The notes below the pieces were generated by a model. The model did not search any database, was not told the DNA's origin, and saw only the letters and a program-made list of their open reading frames with translations. A stretch of 8,173 nucleotides of DNA from an uncultured Collinsella sp. (lineage in GTDB: Bacteria > Actinomycetota > Coriobacteriia > Coriobacteriales > Coriobacteriaceae): positions 1 through 8,173 of the forward strand of contig CABUVB010000073.1 of assembly GCA_902494815.1 (NCBI GenBank), written 5' to 3'. Both the position numbers and the translations under genes were made by a program. This document shows positions 1 to 6,353 of the stretch, one piece after another (position 1 is the stretch's first letter; each line of letters opens with the position of its first letter).

Positions 1-9
1 ACGGGCCAT
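1..9 (-). CDS. Possible start of the next operon gene (only 3 codons in window)
   Basis: The miaA stop codon TAA shares its last A with an ATG at 9-7, giving TAATG, the same junction that links miaB to miaA. From this ATG three codons (Met-Ala-Arg) are visible before the window ends. The product cannot be identified. The only support is the overlapping junction and its repetition within the same operon, so this is a candidate translationally coupled gene that continues to the left. Confidence 0.35.
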
Positions 10-947
10 TAGGCAGCCTCAATACGATGCAGGATGTCCTCAACGACCTCATCGATCGTAAACTCGTCCATATCAAACCACACGATACGGTCATCGCGCT
101 TAAACCACGAAAGCTGACGTTTGGCATAGCGACGCGAACGCATCTTGATGAGTTCGCGAGCCTCATCCATAGAAATCACGCCATTGAAAGCATCAATGAT
201 CTCTTTATAGCCAATTGCCTGCATCGAAGTCAGGGCATCTCCCAGCCCCTGTTCCATAAGACCGCGAACCTCATCGACAAGACCCTGTTCAAACATCAGA
301 TCGACACGCAGGTTAATGCGCTCGTAGAGCACCTCGCGATTACGCGTCAGACCAAACCATAGAGCATGATAATGCTCGCGCGGAACACTAAACTGACTTT
401 TTTGCCTTGCATAGGAGATACCATCATCATGCATCTCGAGCGCACGAATCACACGGCGCACGTTATGGGGATGAATAACAGCAGCCGATTCTGGGTCGCG
501 CTCAGCAAGCAGGGCATGCAGTTCTTCCTCGCCAATACGCTCGGCAAGCTCCTGATAGCCCACACGGCGATCGTCCTCAAGTTCACCCGAGGGAAAGTCC
601 ATCTCATCGAGGGCGGCCTTGAGATACAGCCCCGTACCTCCGCAAAAAACCGGCAGACAACCCGAACCAAGGAGACGTTCAACATGTGCGCGAGCGTCAG
701 CCTGATAAAGCGCAGCAGAATATGCCACACCCGGATCTACAATGTCGACGAGACGCAGCGGCGCCGTACACTCATCGGGCGTCATCTTTGCGGTACCGAT
801 GTCCATGCCGCGATAGATTTGCATCGCATCGCACGACAGCACTTCGGACGAAAGACGAGCGGCCAAACGGTCGGCAACATCACTCTTACCAACCGCCGTC
901 GGACCGACGATCGCAACGGCGGAAAGACCTGCCTCGGAAGAAACCAT
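9..947 (-). CDS. miaA: tRNA dimethylallyltransferase MiaA
   Basis: MiaA transfers a dimethylallyl group from DMAPP to N6 of A37 in tRNAs that read codons starting with U, giving i6A. The 312-residue protein is of normal length. The N-terminal P-loop GPTAVGKS lies at about residues 15-22. It is followed by the DMAPP/tRNA-binding stretch with DAMQIYRGMDIGTAK at about 40-54, then GGTGLYLKA near 103-111. AIGYKEI and the basic RRYAKRQLSWFKRD segment are near the C-terminus, as in the family. The usual Ser after the catalytic-region Asp (DS) is Ala here (DA). The start ATG overlaps the miaB stop by one base (TAATG) and there is no strong separate Shine-Dalgarno, so translation is probably coupled to miaB. 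The two enzymes act in sequence on the same nucleotide. The identification is secure. Confidence 0.96.
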   Translation of the reverse strand: MVSSEAGLSAVAIVGPTAVGKSDVADRLAARLSSEVLSCDAMQIYRGMDIGTAKMTPDECTAPLRLVDIVDPGVAYSAALYQADARAHVERLLGSGCLPVFCGGTGLYLKAALDEMDFPSGELEDDRRVGYQELAERIGEEELHALLAERDPESAAVIHPHNVRRVIRALEMHDDGISYARQKSQFSVPREHYHALWFGLTRNREVLYERINLRVDLMFEQGLVDEVRGLMEQGLGDALTSMQAIGYKEIIDAFNGVISMDEARELIKMRSRRYAKRQLSWFKRDDRIVWFDMDEFTIDEVVEDILHRIEAA

Positions 948-2323
948 TAGCGCGGCTCGCCCACAACGGAGCCGGACAAATACCAGGTCTTGGCAACGTC
1001 AACGTCAACATCAACGATCTTGCCAACAAGCTGATCTATACTGTAACCCTCGGGAATAGGCGCATGCACGGTCTGATTCTTAGGACTCTTGCCCAGCAGG
1101 ACCGCGTCGTTCTTTTTACTCGTTCCCTCAATGAGCGCCGGCACCACAGTATGAAGCTCACCCTGGTTATACTCGTGCGCCGTAGTCTCGATAACCTTAA
1201 CCAGGCGGTTGAAACGCTCGAGAATAACCTCATGCGGCGTAGGATCATCAATCTCGGCGGCCGGGGTACCGGCGCGCTTGGAATAGATGAAGGTATAGGC
1301 CTGGGCATAGCGGACCGTCTCGGCAAGCGAGAGCGTCTGCTCAAAATCTTCTTCAGTCTCGCCTGGGAAGCCGACGATAATGTCGGTCGAGAGCGCGATA
1401 TCGGGCATACGGTTGCGAATGCGATCGACCAGGCCCAAATAGTCCTCGCGTGTATAACGGCGATTCATCTCTTTGAGGATCCGCGTCGAACCTGACTGGA
1501 CGGCCAAGTGCAGCTGCGGCATAACGGCAGGCGTCTCGGCCATAGCGTCGATGGTCTCAGGCAACAGGTCCTTGGGATGCGAAGACGTAAAGAAGATGCG
1601 CTCCACACCCGTATCGCCCACGGCACGCAGCAGATCGGCAAAACGCGGCTTGCCAAACAGATCGCGACCATATGAGTTAACGTTTTGGCCTAGCAGCGTA
1701 ATCTCACGCACGCCCTGGCGCACCAAACCAGTCACCTCGTCGACAATCTCCTCGAAGGGGCGGCTCTTTTCGCGACCGCGCACGTACGGCACGATGCAGT
1801 AGGTGCAGAAGTTATTGCAGCCCGTCATGATGGGCACCCAGGCGTGATACTGCGTCTCACGGTGCCACGGCATACTCATGGCATCCGTATCCTCATGCTC
1901 ATTGGTGCGGATATGACGCTTGCCGTCAAGGAACGCCTCGGCAATGAGCTCGGCCACATGTGCGATAGAATGCGTGCCAAAGATGACATTGACGTTATCG
2001 ACGTTGGTGAGCAGGCCCTCGCCATCACGCTGCGCAATGCAGCCGCCCACGGCAACCACGCGCTTGCCCGAAGGCGAAGGCGGCAGGCTTTTGCAGGAAT
2101 TGCACTGACCGTACAGGCGAGTATCGGCGGCCTCACGCACACAGCATGTCATGAAGACAACGATATCGGCATGCGAGGGATCGAGCGCCATGAGACAGCC
2201 ATACGAATCAAGCAGACCGCTCACGCGCTCGGAGTCGTGCTGATTCATCTGGCAGCCAAAGGTGCGGATAAAGTAGGTTTTACCGGCAAGAATATCGCGT
2301 ACGGAACGCTGGTCCATGTGCAT
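947..2323 (-). CDS. miaB: tRNA-2-methylthio-N6-dimethylallyladenosine synthase MiaB
   Basis: This is a radical-SAM methylthiotransferase that converts i6A37 made by MiaA into ms2i6A37. The 458 residues show the full family layout. The N-terminal UPF0004 domain carries three cluster-binding cysteines: C24 in FGCQMNQHDSE, C60 in MTCCVRE and C95 in GGCIAQ. The radical-SAM motif CNNFCTYC (C169, C173, C176) follows within TGCNNFCTYCIVPYVRGREKSRP-like sequence. The C-terminus is a TRAM RNA-binding domain from about residue 385. An extra Cys (C61) directly follows C60. The start is uncertain: a TAGGA at 2331-2327 lies only 3 nt before the ATG at 2323 but 9 nt before the in-frame ATG at 2317, which is the better spaced start and would remove two residues. 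The gene lies 39 nt after spoVS, and its stop overlaps the miaA start. Confidence 0.96.
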   Translation of the reverse strand: MHMDQRSVRDILAGKTYFIRTFGCQMNQHDSERVSGLLDSYGCLMALDPSHADIVVFMTCCVREAADTRLYGQCNSCKSLPPSPSGKRVVAVGGCIAQRDGEGLLTNVDNVNVIFGTHSIAHVAELIAEAFLDGKRHIRTNEHEDTDAMSMPWHRETQYHAWVPIMTGCNNFCTYCIVPYVRGREKSRPFEEIVDEVTGLVRQGVREITLLGQNVNSYGRDLFGKPRFADLLRAVGDTGVERIFFTSSHPKDLLPETIDAMAETPAVMPQLHLAVQSGSTRILKEMNRRYTREDYLGLVDRIRNRMPDIALSTDIIVGFPGETEEDFEQTLSLAETVRYAQAYTFIYSKRAGTPAAEIDDPTPHEVILERFNRLVKVIETTAHEYNQGELHTVVPALIEGTSKKNDAVLLGKSPKNQTVHAPIPEGYSIDQLVGKIVDVDVDVAKTWYLSGSVVGEPR

Positions 2324-2362
2324 AAGTCCTAACGTTGGGGAGCGAAACGAGGCAAGCAGAAG

Positions 2363-2680
2363 CTATGCCACAGGCTTAACATCATCCATGACGACGTTAT
2401 CCATAGCAGCTCGATTGATCTGGTGAACGTAGATAGAAAGGCGGATGGCCGTGCGCGACTCCCCGTTAATGAGGATGTCGGAGAACACGGGCGCGCAGGA
2501 AATATCAAAACCGGTTGGGATCAAAAAACCGCGCGCGATGGCAACGGCCTTAATGGCCTGGTTGACAGCACCGGCGCCGACACACTGGATGTTGACGGGT
2601 ACACCATCCTTGACCATGCCGGCGATGGCGCCGGCAACGGACGCGGGCGATGATTTGCTTGATACCTTCAGGCAATCCAT
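2363..2680 (-). CDS. spoVS: SpoVS-family protein (stage V sporulation protein S-like)
   Basis: The 105-residue protein matches the SpoVS/Alba-like fold family. It begins MDCLKVSSKSSPASVAGAIA and contains GAGAVNQAIKAVAIARGFL and a C-terminal TAIRLSIYVHQ segment. In Bacillus SpoVS affects septation and coat assembly, and related proteins occur in many non-sporulating bacteria, where the role is unclear. Nucleic-acid binding is suggested by the Alba-like fold but nothing in this sequence proves it. The family core is about 86 residues. Here a tail of roughly 20 residues (AAMDNVVMDDVKPVA) is added at the C-terminus. The start at 2680 is chosen because AGGAG (2692-2688) sits 7 nt upstream. An upstream in-frame TTG at 2719 has no such site. 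The gene is 74 nt after the ATPase gene and 39 nt before miaB. Confidence 0.93.
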   Translation of the reverse strand: MDCLKVSSKSSPASVAGAIAGMVKDGVPVNIQCVGAGAVNQAIKAVAIARGFLIPTGFDISCAPVFSDILINGESRTAIRLSIYVHQINRAAMDNVVMDDVKPVA

Positions 2681-2687
2681 GAAGAAA

Positions 2688-2692
2688 CTCCT
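2688..2692 (-). promoter_or_regulatory. Shine-Dalgarno of spoVS
   Basis: AGGAG is followed by a 7-nt spacer to the ATG at 2680. It fixes the spoVS start and excludes the 13-residue N-terminal extension that an upstream TTG would give. Confidence 0.8.
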
Positions 2693-2754
2693 GCGTTTAA
2701 AAGTACGTTTTAACTGCAATAACTGTATCGTACCGAGAGGACACGGTAAAGATG

Positions 2755-3840
2755 CTATTCCTCTTTGGCAAGATCGAAGGTCACAGTGATTCGATCACGC
2801 GAAACACGAATCTTTGGGTCGCCGCAAAGGTTGAGATAGTACCTGGCGGCAAGGTCATTGAAGTCCCGCTCCACAGCACGCGAAAACTGTGCCATGTCAT
2901 CCTTGGCAATACGTAGCCCGCGACGATCCTTCGCGAGATCGACAGGAGCCGGCGCATGCGAGGACGAATCACGCTCGCGCAGCAGACGCGCGGTCACACC
3001 GCGAACGGGCTTAATCTGCCCTGCCAAAATGCGATGTGCCGTGCGCTCGGACATCTCAAGACCCAAACCCGAGCAGATACGGATAAAGTCCTCGGCATCA
3101 GAGGCAAGGCCTAAACGATCGACAACCGGAAGCTCGCTCTCGTCATCAATAAACAAAAGACGAGAAGCATCGAGACGGCTGGACGCCTGCGCATGCAAAG
3201 TCGCGGCGATCTCGGACGGAGACCCCAAATAGACATCGCAGCCACGCAACTCCTCGAGCGCAAACTCACAAGCAGCGCGAATAATATTATGCGGACCGCG
3301 AGCACAGACATAACGTCCGTCCTCATCCTTGACGGCCTGGGGCCAGCTGGACTGATCGGCACGCTCACTGAGGCGGTCGGCCGCAACGCTCACCTTAAAG
3401 GCCGAGCCAAGGTCGACACCAGACGTGACCACACGGGCCTCGTCGGTGTTCTGCTTGATCGAAAACAATGCCATGCCACGACCGTGAACGCCCCAACGGT
3501 CCATCTTCATGCTCTCGAGCTTGGAGGTAACGCGGGCATCGAAGATTCGCTCTTGCATATCCTGCGGAACGCCCGAACCATTATCCAGAAAGACAAGCGT
3601 GCGGACGCCATCTTCCTTGGTCGTAGCGAGATAGACTTTGTCGGCGCCGGCATCGCGAGCATTACGGAGCATTTCGATGACGATATCCTCGACATGCTGA
3701 ATGTCGTGTTTTGCCTGGCGCCGCTCGGCCTCCGAAACGCGGAGGCGGACATACCCCTCGCCAAGGTTCTCCTCGACGCGAAGGTTGCCCTCCCCCGACA
3801 TCGACGCGATAAATGAGATGAGCTCGTTCGCGTCGCTCAT
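2755..3840 (-). CDS. GHKL-fold (HATPase) ATP-binding protein of unknown role
   Basis: A 361-residue soluble protein with a GHKL (gyrase/Hsp90/histidine kinase/MutL) ATP-binding domain. The N-box EMLRNARDAGA is at about 56-66, the G1 box DNGSGVP at 86-92 and the G2 box GVHGRGMALFSI at 117-128. There is no transmembrane segment and no recognisable dimerisation/phosphoacceptor histidine domain, so it is not an ordinary sensor kinase. The N-box with Asn followed by AxDAGA also occurs in Hsp90/MutL-type ATPases. The C-terminal part of about 200 residues is unlike any domain I recognise. It contains two short Arg/Asp-rich stretches and ends in a beta-rich segment, IRVSRDRITVTFDL. The ATG follows the rny stop by one nucleotide (TAACATG) with no clear Shine-Dalgarno, so translation is probably coupled to rny. 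A link to RNA turnover is inferred from position only. Confidence 0.85.
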   Translation of the reverse strand: MSDANELISFIASMSGEGNLRVEENLGEGYVRLRVSEAERRQAKHDIQHVEDIVIEMLRNARDAGADKVYLATTKEDGVRTLVFLDNGSGVPQDMQERIFDARVTSKLESMKMDRWGVHGRGMALFSIKQNTDEARVVTSGVDLGSAFKVSVAADRLSERADQSSWPQAVKDEDGRYVCARGPHNIIRAACEFALEELRGCDVYLGSPSEIAATLHAQASSRLDASRLLFIDDESELPVVDRLGLASDAEDFIRICSGLGLEMSERTAHRILAGQIKPVRGVTARLLRERDSSSHAPAPVDLAKDRRGLRIAKDDMAQFSRAVERDFNDLAARYYLNLCGDPKIRVSRDRITVTFDLAKEE

Positions 3841-3841
3841 G

Positions 3842-5392
3842 TTATTTAGCGATATCGACAGCGCGGCTCTCGCGAATCACGACGACGCGCACCTGACCGG
3901 GATACTCCATCTCTTCCTCGATCTGATGGGCGATATCGTGAGCCAGGACCGTGGACTGGGCATCGGAGATCTTGTCCGGCTGAACCATGACGTGGACCTC
4001 GCGACCAGCCTGCATGGCATAGGTACGCTCGACGCCTTCATGGGAGTTGGCAATCTCCTCGAGCTTCTCAAGACGCTTGATGTAGTTCTCGGCAGACTCG
4101 CGACGGGCACCGGGGCGAGAGGCGGAGACGGCATCGGCGGCCTGTACCAGGACATCGAGCACCGTGTTGGGGTCGACATCGGCATGGTGAGCCTCGATAG
4201 CGTGAACGATAACGGGCTTCTCGCCATAACGGCGGGCAAGCTCGGCGCCGATGACGGCATGCGGGCCCTCGACGTCGTGGTCGATTGCCTTGCCCAGGTC
4301 GTGCAGCAGGCCGGCGCGCTTAGCGGTCACAACGTCCAGGCCAAGCTCGGAAGCCATCACGCCGCACAGATCAGAGACCTCGAGGGAGTGCTGAAGCACA
4401 TTCTGACCAAACGAGGTACGGTAGCGCAGGGCACCAAGGGTCTTGACGATCTCGGGGTGCAGGTCGTGGATACCGGTATCAAAGGCAGCCTGCTCGCCAG
4501 CCTCGCGCACGCGCTGCTGAACCAGGTCGACAGCCTTGTGATACATCTCCTCAATGCGGGCGGGGTGAATGCGGCCGTCGGCGATGAGGTTCTCGAGGGC
4601 AACACGGGCGGTCTCACGACGGACCGGGTCGAAGCTCGAAAGAACGACGGTCTCGGGCGTATCGTCGATCACGAGGTTGACACCGGAAACCTGCTCGAAG
4701 GTCCGGATGTTGCGACCCTCGCGACCGATGATACGGCCCTTGAGGTCATCAGAGGGAATGTGCACGGAGGTAACGGTGACCTCGGCTGTGTGGTCGGCAG
4801 CGCAGCGCTGAATCGCCAGGGACAGAATCTCCTGGGCGGTCTTGTGGCACTCGGCGCGAACCTGCTGCTCGGACTCGCGAATGATCGTGGCAGCCTCGTG
4901 GGTGACCTCGCCGCGAACCTTATCGAGGAGCTCCTTGTGGGCGTCCTCGCGGGTAAGGTCGGCGATGCGCTCGAGCTCGGAGGTCTGCTTTGCGCAGAGC
5001 TCCTCGAGCTCGCGGGAGCGCTTCTCGACCTGACCGGCCTGGCTGGACAGCTGATGCTCGCGCTTGTCGAGAGCGTCGTTGCGGCGATCAAGGGATTCCT
5101 CGCGCTGCATCACGCGGTTCTCGAGCGTACGAATCTCGCTCTTACGCTGCTTGTCCTCGGCCTCGGCGGCCTGCTTGTTCTTGATGATCTCCTCTTTAGC
5201 CTCGAGCAGAGCCTCTTTTTTGAGGGTCTCGGCCTGACGCTTTGCATCGCCGATCAGGGACTCAGCCTGTGCGTGTGCCGACTGGATCTTTTCGTCGGCC
5301 TCGTGAAGACTACCCTGCTTGGCGGTGCGCATGTAGGCAATGGCGGCGATGGCACCCAAAACGATGCCAACGAGCGCTGCGATGATAGGCAT
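3842..5392 (-). CDS. rny: Ribonuclease Y
   Basis: RNase Y is a membrane-anchored endoribonuclease that initiates mRNA decay in many Gram-positive bacteria. The 516-residue protein has the complete architecture. An N-terminal membrane helix (about residues 3-20, IIAALVGIVLGAIAAIAY) is followed by a long charged coiled coil (about 28-195). A KH RNA-binding domain with GRIIGREGRNIRTFE lies near 219-233. An HD metal-dependent phosphohydrolase domain carries HDLGKAIDH (His364/Asp365) and EAHH at about 400-403. The C-terminal YPGQVRVVVIRE block is typical. The ATG at 5392 is preferred because AAGGAG (5403-5398) lies 5 nt upstream. The in-frame GTG at 5398 overlaps that Shine-Dalgarno. A leader of about 160 nt with mutually exclusive hairpins precedes the gene. 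Confidence 0.97.
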   Translation of the reverse strand: MPIIAALVGIVLGAIAAIAYMRTAKQGSLHEADEKIQSAHAQAESLIGDAKRQAETLKKEALLEAKEEIIKNKQAAEAEDKQRKSEIRTLENRVMQREESLDRRNDALDKREHQLSSQAGQVEKRSRELEELCAKQTSELERIADLTREDAHKELLDKVRGEVTHEAATIIRESEQQVRAECHKTAQEILSLAIQRCAADHTAEVTVTSVHIPSDDLKGRIIGREGRNIRTFEQVSGVNLVIDDTPETVVLSSFDPVRRETARVALENLIADGRIHPARIEEMYHKAVDLVQQRVREAGEQAAFDTGIHDLHPEIVKTLGALRYRTSFGQNVLQHSLEVSDLCGVMASELGLDVVTAKRAGLLHDLGKAIDHDVEGPHAVIGAELARRYGEKPVIVHAIEAHHADVDPNTVLDVLVQAADAVSASRPGARRESAENYIKRLEKLEEIANSHEGVERTYAMQAGREVHVMVQPDKISDAQSTVLAHDIAHQIEEEMEYPGQVRVVVIRESRAVDIAK

Positions 5393-5397
5393 GCTCA

Positions 5398-5403
5398 CTC
5401 CTT
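5398..5403 (-). promoter_or_regulatory. Shine-Dalgarno of rny
   Basis: AAGGAG lies 5 nt before the ATG at 5392. It decides the start, since the GTG at 5398 uses the last G of this site and cannot be initiated from it. Confidence 0.8.
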
Positions 5404-5408
5404 TTTAT

Positions 5409-5434
5409 GGATTCGTTACACAACAAAACGAACC
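5409..5434 (-). promoter_or_regulatory. Competing (antiterminator-like) hairpin in the rny leader
   Basis: On the minus strand TTCGTT (5432-5427) pairs with AACGAA (5417-5412). A GG/CC pair extends the stem across a one-base bulge. The left arm is part of the 3' arm of the terminator-like hairpin at 5429-5452, so the two stems exclude each other. The structure ends 5 nt before the rny Shine-Dalgarno. Pairing is seen in the sequence; a regulatory function is inferred. Confidence 0.4.
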
Positions 5435-5452
5435 GTCCTTACGAACGGCTCG
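5421..5452 (-). terminator. Terminator-like hairpin inside the rny leader (possible attenuator)
   Basis: On the minus strand CGAGCCGT (5452-5445) pairs with ACGGTTCG (5436-5429), giving 8 pairs including one G-U around an 8-nt loop. The stem is followed by TTTTGTTG. This has the form of an intrinsic terminator, yet it lies between the likely rny promoter and the rny start codon. It could be an attenuator or the 3' end of a small RNA of about 125-130 nt. A second small hairpin, CTCATC-TGT-GATGAG, lies upstream at 5529-5515. Confidence 0.55.
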
Positions 5453-5534
5453 CGACATTTGAGTAATATGGGCGCAGCTTATGCGGGTCGGATACAGATA
5501 AACATATAAACAAACTCATCACAGATGAGCACAT
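5439..5534 (-). other. Candidate 31-codon leader ORF ending in the attenuator loop
   Basis: An ATG at 5534 opens a frame of 31 residues (starting MCSSVMSLFICLSVSD) that ends at a TAA lying in the loop of the terminator-like hairpin. A terminating ribosome would cover this hairpin. There is no Shine-Dalgarno before the ATG, so translation is doubtful. A second short frame, 5458-5405 (17 residues), ends just before the rny Shine-Dalgarno and also lacks a ribosome site. Confidence 0.15.
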
Positions 5535-5558
5535 ATCACAAAGCAAATGACAGTGTTT

Positions 5559-5587
5559 ATCGTACGTTGAACCACAACAACTGTCAA
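5559..5587 (-). promoter_or_regulatory. Sigma-A-type promoter in front of rny
   Basis: A perfect -35 box TTGACA (5587-5582) and a -10 box TACGAT (5564-5559; 4 of 6 matches to consensus) are separated by exactly 17 nt. Transcription would start near 5552, giving a leader of about 160 nt before the rny ATG. The -35 box begins only 5 nt after the recX hairpin and lies in its T-rich tail. Confidence 0.7.
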
Positions 5588-5592
5588 ATAAA

Positions 5593-5635
5593 TGGCCCCG
5601 GCACGGCGGCTAAAACACGGTGAACGGCAGGGCCA
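5593..5635 (-). terminator. Probable terminator of recA-recX
   Basis: Fourteen nucleotides after the recX stop, TGGCCC (5635-5630) pairs perfectly with GGGCCA (5598-5593). The interior is GC-rich and partly self-complementary. The minus strand continues with TTTATTTG, a T-rich but interrupted tail. Its position between recX and the rny promoter fits a transcript end. The inner pairing is imperfect, so efficiency is unclear. Confidence 0.5.
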
Positions 5636-5649
5636 CAAAACGCATACGC

Positions 5650-6342
5650 CTAAACCGCACATTCCTCGCGTTCGGCATCGAGACGTGCCTTAACGGCATC
5701 GGCGGCGACGTGATACGAGAAGCCCTTGCCCATCAAAAACCGAACCAGTTTTTCGAATGCGCGCGTCTCTGGAACACGCCGCTTGGCGAGCAGGGCTGAC
5801 GCACGCGCCAAATCGTCTTCGACGGCAAAATAATCCTCGGGATAACCGGGAATGTCATCGAGCACGACATGACGGCGCTTGAGCTCGGTCTCGATTTTGC
5901 GCTGTCCCCAACCGCGCCGCTTGCGCTCCTCGATAAAGTACGAGCAAAAGCGGCTCTCGTCTAAAAAACGATACTCGGTGGCGCGCTCGACGGCGAAATC
6001 GATCGCAGGCTGGTGAAAGCCGTAGCGAGCCAGCTTGTCACGGACCTCACCCGTCGCATGGTCGCGGCGCGATAACATCTCGGTCACCATGGTAAGTGCA
6101 CATTTACGCTCAATGAGCTGCACCGCCTCACGGAAGTTGTCCCAATCACAGGGAAGATCGGGGCGGTTTTTGACATACAGCCGCGCGACCCGCACGGGAA
6201 TCCAAATCGACCGTTCAAAACCGCCCTCAAGCTCACAATCGATATGTGCGCAAGGCTTTTTGGACGCATACCCGCTCGAGAACGAGGAGGCCGCCTTCTT
6301 ATCGGGAAAGACGACCGTGGCCTCGGTCACCGTATACGACAT
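5650..6342 (-). CDS. recX: Regulatory protein RecX
   Basis: RecX binds RecA filaments and modulates (usually inhibits) recombinase and coprotease activity. The 230-residue protein shows the family's three-helix repeats. The first is LSRRDHATGEVRDKLARYGF at about 90-109. The central RFLDESRFCSYFIEERKRRGWGQ-type repeat lies near 125-147 and continues into KIETELKRR. A C-terminal KLVRFLMGKGFSYHVAADAV repeat follows. About 85 residues precede the first repeat, a longer and poorly conserved N-terminus than in minimal RecX proteins. The start lies 11 nt after the recA stop and has no good Shine-Dalgarno, so translational coupling to recA is likely and would keep RecX below RecA. The exact start is less certain than the identity. 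Confidence 0.92.
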   Translation of the reverse strand: MSYTVTEATVVFPDKKAASSFSSGYASKKPCAHIDCELEGGFERSIWIPVRVARLYVKNRPDLPCDWDNFREAVQLIERKCALTMVTEMLSRRDHATGEVRDKLARYGFHQPAIDFAVERATEYRFLDESRFCSYFIEERKRRGWGQRKIETELKRRHVVLDDIPGYPEDYFAVEDDLARASALLAKRRVPETRAFEKLVRFLMGKGFSYHVAADAVKARLDAEREECAV

Positions 6343-6353
6343 GAGCGTAACCG

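Noticed and set aside
2693..2714. AT-rich near-palindrome around GTTTAAAAGTACGTTTTAAC as an operator before spoVS
   Set aside because: The symmetry is imperfect and such AT-rich pairings arise easily by chance. No promoter boxes can be placed beside it convincingly.
2731..2748. Hairpin TACCG/CGGTA after the ATPase gene as a terminator
   Set aside because: The stem is only 5 bp with an 8-nt loop and no T-run follows. spoVS downstream has no clear promoter of its own, so read-through is more likely.
5393..5398. GTG at 5398 as rny start
   Set aside because: It overlaps the Shine-Dalgarno. The ATG at 5392 has the proper 5-nt spacing.
3701..5509. 602-codon open frame on the plus strand opposite rny
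   Set aside because: It is exactly antisense to a complete, strongly conserved rny. Its translation is a low-complexity Leu/Gly/Asp-rich string typical of mirror reading of a GC-rich coiled-coil gene.
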